Below are positions 11,220 to 19,933 of a DNA stretch of 64,000 bases, piece after piece. The notes beneath the pieces are model-generated. The model saw nothing but the letters and a program-made list of their open reading frames with translations. It was not told where the DNA came from and did no database searches. The stretch's first letter is position 1. Every line of letters starts with the position of its first letter. Where the stretch lies: positions 29,273,732-29,337,731 of the forward strand of contig NC_088304.1 in NCBI RefSeq assembly GCF_032854445.1, in the 5' to 3' direction. The translations under genes and the position numbers were made by a program. This stretch comes from Liolophura sinensis (taxonomy: Eukaryota; Mollusca; Polyplacophora; Chitonida; Chitonidae).

Positions 11220-12690
11220 ATGAAGGATCTCTTGTACTTAAAACTTTAATCGCATACGGATTAATCAAACCTCTAACAAAACCACATCTTGCTGTTGTTC
11301 AACAGGCTGCTCATTTCACGCTTCTTGATCACACAGATGTGAATGATATATATCTAATATTTCGCCATATTTCATGCAGATTGCATTTGCAAAAAAAACA
11401 AGCCTATTTCCTTGTGTTGCAAGTGTCAGTGTGTCGCACAAATATTATCAGGCGGCCCATGGGTATAGGCCCATACCATTGCCAGTGGACTATTTGGGTA
11501 TAAAGTCAGAGCACAACAAAAACTTTCTGAACGTGGGCTAAGCCTTTTATGTACAAGATAATAATACTCATACAGTCACGCTGCTTATACATGGAGAGGA
11601 AAATAAGGCTGTACGGGTTATGCTAAAGCGCACTTTCACCCCGCTCCTCCCTTCCAAAACCACGGCTTTCTGACCAAACAGAATGGTAGGTCTGTTCACT
11701 CGGTTTCTCCTTATCTATATTTAGGAGACAGGTCAAAACCTCAGCTGCCTGCTTTATACTTATCTACATATTTATCTATTGATCTACTGTTCATAAACGA
11801 GGAAATGCCCATTTCTTCATCAGAGCATACACTCATCGAATGGGTTTTATTTTTTGCGGTAATATAGTGTGTGAACTTTCGAGTGTATTCAAACGCCAGA
11901 ATTTGGTACATTAGGATAACCTGTAAGTGCATTGACTGGTGGAGAATGATATGAACGACACAAACAGATGATGACTTCAACTAAATTCGTAAATATCAGC
12001 CATTTTAATTCAATGAGTGAATGAGGCTTGAATACCTGTTGGGGTAAACCACCGACTTTTTGGCAAGTTAAATAACGAATAAATAGGACGCATGGCTTAA
12101 AATAGCCGATATGCCCAATGGCAATTCTGAACTAAATCTACAGCGTACCCATATATAACTGAACTGGAGTATATTCCATACCATAATAGGACTTACCCAG
12201 GATGCGTTTTTTCAGATATAGTACTTTAATCCATATGTCATAAAGAACTATGAGCAATACATAAAGCACTTTTAGCTTACGGCTGTCCGATCTGCCCATG
12301 TATAGCCATGTTATCACCAAGTTTATATATCGTTACGTAGAACTTTATTTTCATAATCTTCCTTACTCACTCACTGATATCATATATCCGGTTAAGCTTG
12401 CCTCAGATGGGCAGGTTTGTATAGCACGGGAAGTGGTAACGGGATTACCAAGTGATCCATGTGGCATATACAGGGTCTGTATAAAAAATGAGTATATGTC
12501 TGAAAGTCGCCAATCCGTGTTTCACCAAGCACGAAACACGGATAAACCATATGTAGGCTCTCTTCATCAGCACTTGCTTCACGCTGTATATGCCTCGCAC
12601 CCGTCGACATACCTACATGCAGCTCCGACATGTTTATATTGAGGAGATATACATATAGGTACAGTATATATACAACGTATAACGGGATGG
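11220..12690. other. Probable intron 1 of the SWAP-70-like gene; no exon recognised
   Basis: This lies directly downstream (minus strand) of the SWAP-70-like exon. A donor-like 'gtaagtcc' on the minus strand near 12197 follows an open frame, but that frame does not resemble the EF-hand region expected next. No exon 2 candidate was found here or down to position 1. Confidence 0.4.
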
Positions 12691-12699
12691 TTTTCTTAC

Positions 12700-12798
12700 C
12701 TTTAGTTTCGACCGTGACACTGTCCCTGTGTTCTGTTCATCTAGCACGTCGAACGCGTGCCAGATACATTTTTTCGACTCCTCGAAATCCAAATCCAT
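12700..12798 (-). CDS. SWAP-70/DEF6-like protein, first coding exon (partial gene)
   Basis: The exon runs from ATG (12798) to a strong donor, AAG|gtaaga, and encodes exactly 33 codons (phase 0). Its peptide has the pattern xxxCIWHAFDVLDEQNTGTVSR followed by SKLK. Vertebrate SWAP-70 and DEF6 start with the same EF-hand-like pattern (IWxAFxALDxxxSGKVSxSQLK), and I recall that their exon 1 also ends right after this K. Members of the family are PIP3-binding, PH-domain Rac/actin adaptors with a C-terminal coiled coil; none of those later domains is in the window. The ATG is the first in frame and is preceded by 'ggaggtttcaaa'. The rest of the gene should lie at lower coordinates or beyond position 1, so intron 1 is probably longer than 12.6 kb. 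Homology is firm for so short a peptide but needs a search. Confidence 0.75.
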
Positions 12799-13515
12799 TT
12801 TGAAACCTCCTGTTAATCGTATTTGTGAATGTTTTCTTTATGTTATACCGTCACCTTCTATAGTGCGTCACCGCATCGAGCGGACTTGCCGGAAGCGGAT
12901 CAGTGCATCTAGAACGAAGTTACTCGGCTTACTGGCTACTCCAATCCTCCATGCAGAGCGCAGTGACACAGGCAGAACTCCGCCTACATTAACTCCCTAC
13001 CCTATGCGTAACTACCGGATAGTGACCGCGAATCTGTCTTTACCTGTAAATCGAGGTGATGTAATTTCCCGTTAAAAAGAACCACAATAAATTTGTCCTG
13101 GATATGGGTGCCACAAAATATAACACACTGCCTGCAACAGTAATGTTAAAGTTATAGTGCTACGTAGATAGTGTTCCCAATGGGCCTTTAACTAACTCAT
13201 AACTAAGTTAACTGTCACGGACAGGCGCAGCGTTTAACTGGTCACAATAACACATCCTTGAGACCCTCCGCGTCAAATGAACCTCACGGGCAAATTACCC
13301 GTACATAGTCCGTCCCCCGCTGAACAATGACATGACCTGGCCCAGATTGGCTGCTCTGCTGTCTGTATACAATCATGCTTGGCCTAGCTGTAGCGCATAC
13401 CTTCCCAAGCGGTATACACACACCGTGCATTCAGATGACAGAGGAACAAAAACACAATCGGTGAGTCAGACTTAACGGGCAATGAAGGAAATATACCCAA
13501 ATATGAATGAAGGAA
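12799..13515 (-). promoter_or_regulatory. 5' flank of the SWAP-70-like gene
   Basis: This should hold the 5' UTR and promoter. It is richer in CpG around 12870-13020 than the surrounding DNA (for example 'gcatcgagcgg', 'ttgccggaagcgg'), in keeping with a broad promoter. No TATA box is placed convincingly. The plus frame at 12728-13075 is the shadow of this region and exon 1. Confidence 0.35.
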
Positions 13516-13521
13516 ATATAC

Positions 13522-13591
<70 letters not shown>
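13522..13591. repeat. (TA)n microsatellite
   Basis: About 35 uninterrupted 'ta' dinucleotides, followed after a short gap by a SINE-A tail. Confidence 0.95.
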
Positions 13592-13594
<3 letters not shown>

Positions 13595-13639
13595 GTGAAA
13601 TTAAAACTTTTATACTTCTTCATTGATATATATAAATAT

Positions 13640-13744
13640 ATATTTATTTATTTATTTATATATTTATTTCATTGGTGTTTTACGCCGTATTCAAGAATAC
13701 TTCACTTATATTTATTATAATACGGTGGCCCGTATTAGGGTGGG
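13640..13744 (-). mobile_element. SINE-A 3' fragment
   Basis: On the minus strand it holds the 3' core and (aaat)n tail of SINE-A. On plus it reads '(ttta)n', 'attggtgttttacgccgta', 'aagaatacttcactta' and 'acggtggcccgtattagggt'. It stops at a junction with a SINE-B copy. Confidence 0.8.
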
Positions 13745-14055
13745 AGTGAGTGAGTGCTTGGGGTTTAACGTCGTACTTAACAATTTTTCACTCATATGAC
13801 GACGAAGGAATCCTTAGAGTGCATGTAATGTGCCTCTTTGTTGCAGGACGGATATCCACCGCTCTTTTATCCAGTGCTGCTTCACTGAGACACCTTACCG
13901 AAGGCAAGTAAGCCGCACCCCCCTAGCCATTACACTGATGCGGGTCAACCAGTCGTTGCACTATCCCCATTCATGCCCACAGCTGCCTGTTTTAAAGTCT
14001 GAGGTGTGACTCGACCCTGGATTGACCCTGGATCTACCGCTCCTGAACGGTTATC
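13745..14055 (-). mobile_element. SINE-B, near full length
   Basis: Read on the minus strand, it starts with a tRNA-like head (B-box like 'gggtcaatcc', then 'cgagtcacacctcagactt'). The body includes the complement of 'tgatgcgggtcaaccagtcg' and 'ttgttgcaggacggat', and it ends with the complement of 'tttaacgtcgtacttaac'. The same family is seen at 16785-16955, 52862-53165 and 58637-58955. Confidence 0.75.
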
Positions 14056-14214
14056 GGGGACGGTTATTATGGTGGGCGGATGTAGGGTAAACTACATACA
14101 TGGTAATAAGTTCGCCCCTAACCGTAGTCAGTTTTTGCGATATGCGGTATAGATCGCTTATATCGTCTAGGGAGACCCGGGTTCAGATCTGAAAAGCACC
14201 GTTCCAAAGGCGTC

Positions 14215-14805
14215 AGAAGGGTACTATGGTGTCACCGGGATATACATATGCTATCATGTATGGCGTTCCTGTACTGTGACTATCTGATATATGGCGTCAT
14301 GTATTGTGTTTGTGTACTGTAACTGGCCGAGGTATGGTGTTATGTTTGGTTTGTATAGTTTGACTGGCAGGGATATGGTGTCATGCATAGTGTCTGTTTA
14401 CTACGGCTGGCGGAGATATAGAGTCGTTATGGCGTCATACCATGACTGGCTGGGATACGGTGCAATATATTATACTGTGACTAGCCCGAATATGGCGTCA
14501 TCTGTGGTTCCCGTATATACTGTTACAGGGCGGGATATGGTGTAATGCAGGTGTCTGTACTACGGCTGGTGGAGATATAGAGTCGTTATGGTGTCTGCAT
14601 ACCATGACTGGCTGGGATACGGTGCAATATATTATACTGTGCCTAGCCTGAATATGGCGTTGTCTCAGGTGGAAGTATATTTCGACAGGACAGAACATGG
14701 TGTCATGGAGGGTGTCTGTATTCCGTGGCACGCGGAGATATGGTGTCCTGTATACTGTGACTGGCACAAAAGATGGCCTCATGTATGGCGTCATGTTTAA
14801 TGTTA
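14215..14805. repeat. Minisatellite of about 40-45 bp with higher-order duplication
   Basis: Units contain 'actggc.gggatatggtgtca' and 'tg.atactgtgactgg'. A larger block recurs about 160 bp apart: 'ctacggctgg.ggagatatag' at 14401 and 14561, then 'ccatgactggctgggatacg' at 14440 and 14603. The array therefore grew partly by block duplication. Open frames on both strands (70-98 codons) are artefacts. Confidence 0.8.
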
Positions 14806-14954
14806 ATGAGGCAGCGTCATAAAGACGGCCAAATTACCATCTCTGAAACAGGAGATTCTGAAATAAGAGTTGACTCAGAGGATACCCAAACAAAGTGGAA
14901 CGAACAAATTGATCAATTGTTCTGCCACTTAGAACTCGAGAATTGAGAACTTAT

Positions 14955-15198
14955 CTTAATGTGTGATCCAATGACCCAGGTGCCTCTCACCAATGTGATC
15001 GCTGTGAGTCCAAGTCCAGTTCATGCTGGCTTCCTCTCCGGCCGTGAGTTGTAAGGTCTTCTAGCAACCTGCGGATGGTGGTGGGTTTCCCCCGGGTTCT
15101 GCCCGGTTTCCTCCCACCAGAATGCTGGCTGCCGTCGTATAAGGGAAATATTCTTGAGTACGGCGTAAAGCACTAATCAAATCAAAATAAATAAACAA
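14955..15198 (+). mobile_element. SINE-A, 5'-truncated
   Basis: It begins within the tRNA-related head at 'caatgacccaggtgcctctc' and continues through the B-box region, 'cctgcggatggtggtggg', 'ccgtcgtataagggaaatat' and 'tcttgagtacggcgtaaagc' to an 'aaataaataaa' tail. Confidence 0.85.
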
Positions 15199-15239
15199 TG
15201 TGTGATACTGACAGTGGGAACGTATACTCTCCATAATGG

Positions 15240-15650
15240 GGAGGTGGAACTTTTTTCTTAATAACTTTGTTACAAGGGCAACTTATCTCATAATCCTTAC
15301 AGCACATGCGTCGCTCCCTACCTTTCATTTCACATCCCTGCCACTATTTGACAAGCTTGACCTTCAGAACCTGTGAGACGCACATATAGCCTTGTTTAGG
15401 CTTAGCCTCATCACTTAATCGTCTCCTCCCGTGGGACTATATAATCGGCATTCGTCAATAAAATTGTTTCAGGTTTTGGTTAGAATCATGTTGTACACCC
15501 TCTAGATAAAGAGAATGCTTGTGTATAAAGCGTTATTAGAGACAAAGGTTGAGACGGATTGTTTGTGTTCTCTAACATCACTTTCTGTGTCTTCACCGTG
15601 ACCCTAGTGACCTCGGCGTTGTTCAAGACATCTGGACAAATTTACTGGTG
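15240..15650 (+). repeat. Dispersed repeat family E, copy without SINE insertion
   Basis: This region matches 37870-38470 in order and orientation. Landmarks include 'ataatcctta', 'gcatgcg.cgctc', 'cttgacaag.ttga', 'gaatcatgttgt', 'tagata.aaga', 'acatcact' and 'cctcagtgacctyggcgt'-like words. Here the stretch 'acatcactttctgtgtcttc' is continuous; at the other copy it is interrupted by a SINE-A. No coding capacity was seen. Confidence 0.65.
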
Positions 15651-16487
15651 GTGGAGGTGACTAACTTATGTCTGCCATTCAGTTATACTGCTGAGCGTTA
15701 AGTTGTATTATATAACTTTATATGCACATTGTGCCAGAATGTCAGATAACCTACAAACACATTACGCTGACTAGATACGCTAATGTAAGCCCGCCCGATC
15801 CGGAGTATTAATGAAGACTTTGCCAGTTGTAATATGAACACTTCCTGAACGCCTGGCATCAGTTACGAAGATAATGTTTCGTTAGCCCGTTGTCAGTACA
15901 AGGTCTGATATATATATATGCCCTGGCTAAGATAAATTGACAAGAGGCTCTGACACTGTTTTTCATTCGTGCCTTTTCTCGTATATGTACATCTTGCTTT
16001 CTGTACTCCAAAAACAGTTCACATCGCTAAGAACACTTAAGAACAACTTGAAACATTTTCATTATTTCAACCTGGGTTGAAAGCCATTTATTACAGAAAG
16101 AAACTGCCGTGAGCACAGGCTATAAAAGACCGTTCCCTATAAATACAAACAAAGCCAACCTAAAACCTTAAAACGATAACCCACTCTAAGCTATACGGTG
16201 AAAGTGTAGTGTTTATGTTTTTATTAATACAACTTTTTTAATTTCAATAGGCAACTTAAGTGGATAATTCCATCCATTGGATTATATCTGCAATGAGGCA
16301 AAGTCAAGCTATTTGCAGAGAGAAGTGGCCTCCCTTGAAGTAAAAGGCGCGACTTTCCATTGCCGGACACACGATGAAAGACGTGTATGAAGCAAGTTAG
16401 CTTCATCCGATATGCGACGGTTAACTACGACCTATAATCTCGCCATAAAATGAATACATGGTATAAAGTCACAAAAGAGCTTGCCGC
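15651..16487. other. No gene recognised
   Basis: Unique-looking sequence. A phrase 'gataaattgacaagaggct' at 15930 resembles the family D relics at 43-50 kb. No exon is supported. Confidence 0.45.
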
Positions 16488-16757
16488 CTGAATTTATTTA
16501 TTTATTTATTTGATTGGTGTTTTACGCCGTACTTAAGAATATTTCACTTATACGACGGCGGCCAGTATTAAGGTGGGAGGAAACCGGACAGGGCCCGGGG
16601 GAAACCCACCACCATCTGCAGGTTGCTAGTAGACCTTCCCACTTATGGCCGGAGAGGAAGCCAGCATGAGCTGATTTGAACTCACAGCGACCGCACTGGT
16701 TTCTGGGTCATTACGCTGCGCTAGCGCGCTAACCGACTTAGACACGGAAGCCCCGCT
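16488..16757 (-). mobile_element. SINE-A, nearly full length
   Basis: On plus the element reads tail first: '(ttta)n', 'gattggtgttttacgccgta', 'cacttatacgacggcggcca', 'gggcccgggggaaacccacc', 'ggccggagaggaagccagca' and 'tcattacgctgcgctagcgc', ending at the tRNA-like head 'cttagacacggaagccccg'. Compared with other copies, a small deletion removes 'gtgagag' near 16700. Confidence 0.9.
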
Positions 16758-16784
16758 TGCTGACTGAACCGGACCGTGTTTTAA

Positions 16785-16958
16785 TATGTACATGTATGCA
16801 CTCTTGGGATTTTACGTTGTACCTGACAATTTTCAGTCATATGACAACGCGGTGTTATTAGTGTGTATACATGCACTTTGCCACCCTGTGGCAGGGCAAG
16901 TCCATGCCACCAAAGTGCTGCCATGCACTACTGAAGTCAAAGGGCCATCCATGATGAT
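16785..16958 (-). mobile_element. SINE-B part, running into a minisatellite
   Basis: The plus strand has 'ctcttgggattttacgttgt', 'caattttcagtcatatgaca' and 'caccctgtggcagggcaagt'. These match the SINE-B copies at 13745 and 58637 in the same order. It then passes without a break into the repeat array at 16955. Confidence 0.75.
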
Positions 16959-17490
16959 GACATGCCCCCCCCCCTCCCAATCACTTACAGACACCGGGCC
17001 ATCCATACTGATTTCATGCCCCCCCCCTCCCCAATCACTTACAGACACCGGGCCATCCATACTGATTTCATGTCCCCCCCCCCAATCACCTACAGACACC
17101 GGTCCATCCATGCTGATGACGGGACCCCCCAGTCACTTACAGACACCGGGCCATTCATGCTGATGACATCTCCCCCCCCCCCTCACCCTCACCCCCAATC
17201 ACCTACAGACACCGGGCCATACATGCTGATGACGGGACCCCCCACCCAATCACTTACAGACACCAAGGCATCGATGCTGATGACGGGACCCACCACCCAA
17301 TGACCTACAGACACCGGGCCCCCACCCAATGACTTACAGACAACGAACCATCCATGCTGATGACGGGACCCTCCACCCAATCACTTAGACACCGGGCCAT
17401 CCATGCAGGTGACATACAGACACCGGGCCATCCATGCTGATGACATGACACCCCACCCAATCACTTACAGACACCGGGCCATCCATTCGT
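16955..17490. repeat. Minisatellite derived from SINE-B interior
   Basis: About eleven variant units of roughly 40-55 bp contain 'acttacagacaccgggccat', 'ccatgctgatgacatg' and C-runs. The unit aligns with SINE-B interiors elsewhere ('catgactccccacccagtca' then 'caccgggc' at 52917-52955). Several frames are open on both strands because the unit lacks stops; none is a gene. Confidence 0.85.
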
Positions 17491-19522
17491 GTTTACTGGC
17501 TTGCGTGAATATGTGAACTTTGAATAGGGTAAAAAAGCGCAAAACAAAAAATCCCAAATCAGTAAATGAACTTGTCCTCGAATAGGACAACAGAGGTTAG
17601 ACAAAGCCAAATGGGAGATTGAATAGTGCAAAGAGTATCTGACGGGTTGTGTTGCTCATTTCGATAGTCAGAACGCTATACTTTGGGTATATCAACTCTT
17701 GCAATCAAAGCGCAACGGAGATAATTATTTTGTTTATGGATAACTGCTACTAGCTTGGTACACAATTTAAAGTAAGGATTTCATTCATTTACCTGGCGCA
17801 TTCATTGCATCTTCACATTATCACTGTAAACTGCTTCTCTTTTCAGGATTCCATCCTAATTTAGTATTTTGTACACTTTCCTTGTTATGGTTTGTATTTA
17901 ACGTCCTTTTAGGTAATTGTGGACTGAGGGCTTCCATTTTGGTAGAAGACCAAGTTCCCAAAGAAATATGAAAAAAGTAATATTTAGTATTTCACATGTA
18001 GTAAATAAAGCTGAAAACTGGTATTTCGAAAAGCTGCCATCAGTTTACTATGGAGCACAATTGATATTTTGGGCAGGTCATCCAATCTAAATATCAGACT
18101 CCGTCATTATACAATTTCCAAATAGAATACAACTTAGGCAAAGCTAACGTCCGATGTTTGTATACTAATCACTTAACCTAAGAATCGTTCCAGAGGGAAT
18201 AATTTAGAAATAATATATCAAACACAGCTGATAAGACGTTGGAAAGAAGCAGTCATCAGTTTTAACCGCAAACGACCTTCCATGCGTCCCCTTGCCAAAG
18301 TCTCATGATCCAAAATCTACGAAGTGATTCCGCGTGCACGATAATCATCTTCACGACTTCGCCACGCCCTGCTCCTCTCATCAGATGGGCGACATTTCGC
18401 CTCACTCCTAGAATAACGCCGTGAACCCAGCTTATTCCATGCATTAAATGGCCTACTCACATTTCGCTATACACATGCCGATCTTCTCACACCACAGGAA
18501 TGCACACTTCTCAGAAGCGTGAATTCTATACAGTGGCTTAAAACCACCGTATAGTTTTTCTTACTTTTGTGCACTCTACGTTGTTGGTGCAATCATGCCT
18601 ACATCGTGGACTGCTGAACCTTTTTCACAATTAACAGTTTATCCTTGTATACATGTACTGAAGGATGCAGTTCACCCTGTTCGGATGAAGGCATGCTACA
18701 TGAATTACAACTTTATAAGTTTGTGTAGTTTTATCAGTTCCGTGACAACTTTTTTAAATTCGAATTTAAGGCTGTAGCAACGTCGAGATGTTGGTCGCAT
18801 GAAAATACTGACCGTATATGCTGTAATGCAAGGTCTTCGAACACCTTAAACTTAGACGAAGGCTATTTGGCATAAATGAATGAAATGGAAAAAAATCTCC
18901 ACACTAAACTCTCGGTGAAACTTTTTGGTTGGACCATCTGGTGGCCGATAGCGTCCATGCAAACCTCCACCCTAGCCACTTTCACGCCCCTGTCTAACAC
19001 GGACAACCGAGTTCTAAGGGGGCGTCGAGGTCGCCGTCAAAAAGTAAACGCCATTAGCCAGTACAGGACTGAGTAATAGCCACCTGCACAGTCCATGGCT
19101 CTTTTGCGCCTTCTTTTCACGTTACACAGGCGCAATTGATGTAATTGGGTCCAAGATTTGCCTCTTAAATGAAAAGTTATGGAGCACTGATTGGGTAATG
19201 CTGTCGCACAGACATTTTAGGTTGTTGATGCACAATAAATTTCTGCACTGTCAGTTTGCATTGGTTGATCTTCACTCTGCTACTCTTACGTTTCACTGAT
19301 CGATGTTCGCAACATTTATAGCTTACATTCAAAGACCAAAAGATACGAGGGATGAACTTGGTAGATCAAGAATACTCCTAGGCATCGTGTGAAAATTGAT
19401 CCTTTACTCTAGTCTCCCTAATCTCGTTATAGTCGTCGAAAGTCAAATCCTACAGCCAATGACATCCCGCATTCTTCCTGCCAGCAATTTTAGACTAATC
19501 TTTTCTCGCCTGTATTTCGGCG
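17491..19522. other. No gene recognised
   Basis: The region between the minisatellite and the 3' end of the ZP gene. Frames of 60-66 codons (18262-18444 minus, 18595-18777 plus, 18876-19076 plus) lack domain signatures and flanking splice logic. The phrase 'agaagcagtcatcagtttt' at 18246 is another relic of the family seen at 5935 and 44440. Confidence 0.45.
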
Positions 19523-19582
19523 CCAACCTGTGGATGGTCGTGGGTTTGCCCCTGGGCTCTGCCATATTTCCTCCCACCACGA
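19523..19582 (+). mobile_element. SINE-A internal fragment
   Basis: The stretch 'caacctgtggatggtcgtgg' plus 'cctcccaccacgaa' is the centre of SINE-A; both ends are missing. Confidence 0.6.
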
Positions 19583-19679
19583 AGTCCGTAAATCAAAGAT
19601 GTTGATCATAGCGAAATTCTGCTAGCAGCTGATATCCAGACCACAAAATACAATTCCAACAATGGAAGGGGACTGTCAA

Positions 19680-19685
19680 TTTATT
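19680..19685 (-). terminator. Poly(A) signal AATAAA for the ZP gene
   Basis: A canonical AATAAA on the minus strand lies about 52 bases beyond the stop of the longer last exon and about 90 beyond the stop of the shorter one. This is a fitting position for either. Confidence 0.5.
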
Positions 19686-19736
19686 GTTGCTTTAGTTGTA
19701 AACAAAGAGTTTTGCGTAAAATCGAAAACAATGTAT

Positions 19737-19933
19737 TCATAACAAAAACAAAATGTCAAAATAAATTACTGAAGTCATAGAGCGACATTTATGCTTGACG
19801 TCTGGCCTTTCACTCTGAGACCTGAAACAAATGTCAAAATTATGTGATTTACTGTCTTTCAACGCTAAGAATTCTTCATTTGCATGCACTACGGTCGTTA
19901 ACAATACAATAGAGAAAACCATTGGATTAGCTC
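19737..19933 (-). CDS. ZP gene last exon (option with hydrophobic tail)
   Basis: The acceptor 'cgttttaccag' is in phase 1, compatible with exon 8. It adds 64 residues after the split Gly: a short hydrophobic run NPMVFSIVLLTTVVHA, then a charged stretch with two Cys, ending at a stop at 19737-19739. A second phase-1 acceptor ('atttgtttcag', exon 19821-19775) would instead add 14 residues and no hydrophobic run. Sequence alone cannot choose between them. Confidence 0.5.

Noticed and set aside
12138-12320. Minus frame SRKLKVLYVLLIVLYDIWIK with donor gtaagtcc, considered as exon 2 of the SWAP-70-like gene
   Set aside because: It does not resemble the expected VLSHNL... EF-hand continuation; the KLKVL match is probably chance.
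16786-17380. Pro/Ser/Thr-rich frames on both strands
   Set aside because: They read the SINE-B-derived minisatellite.
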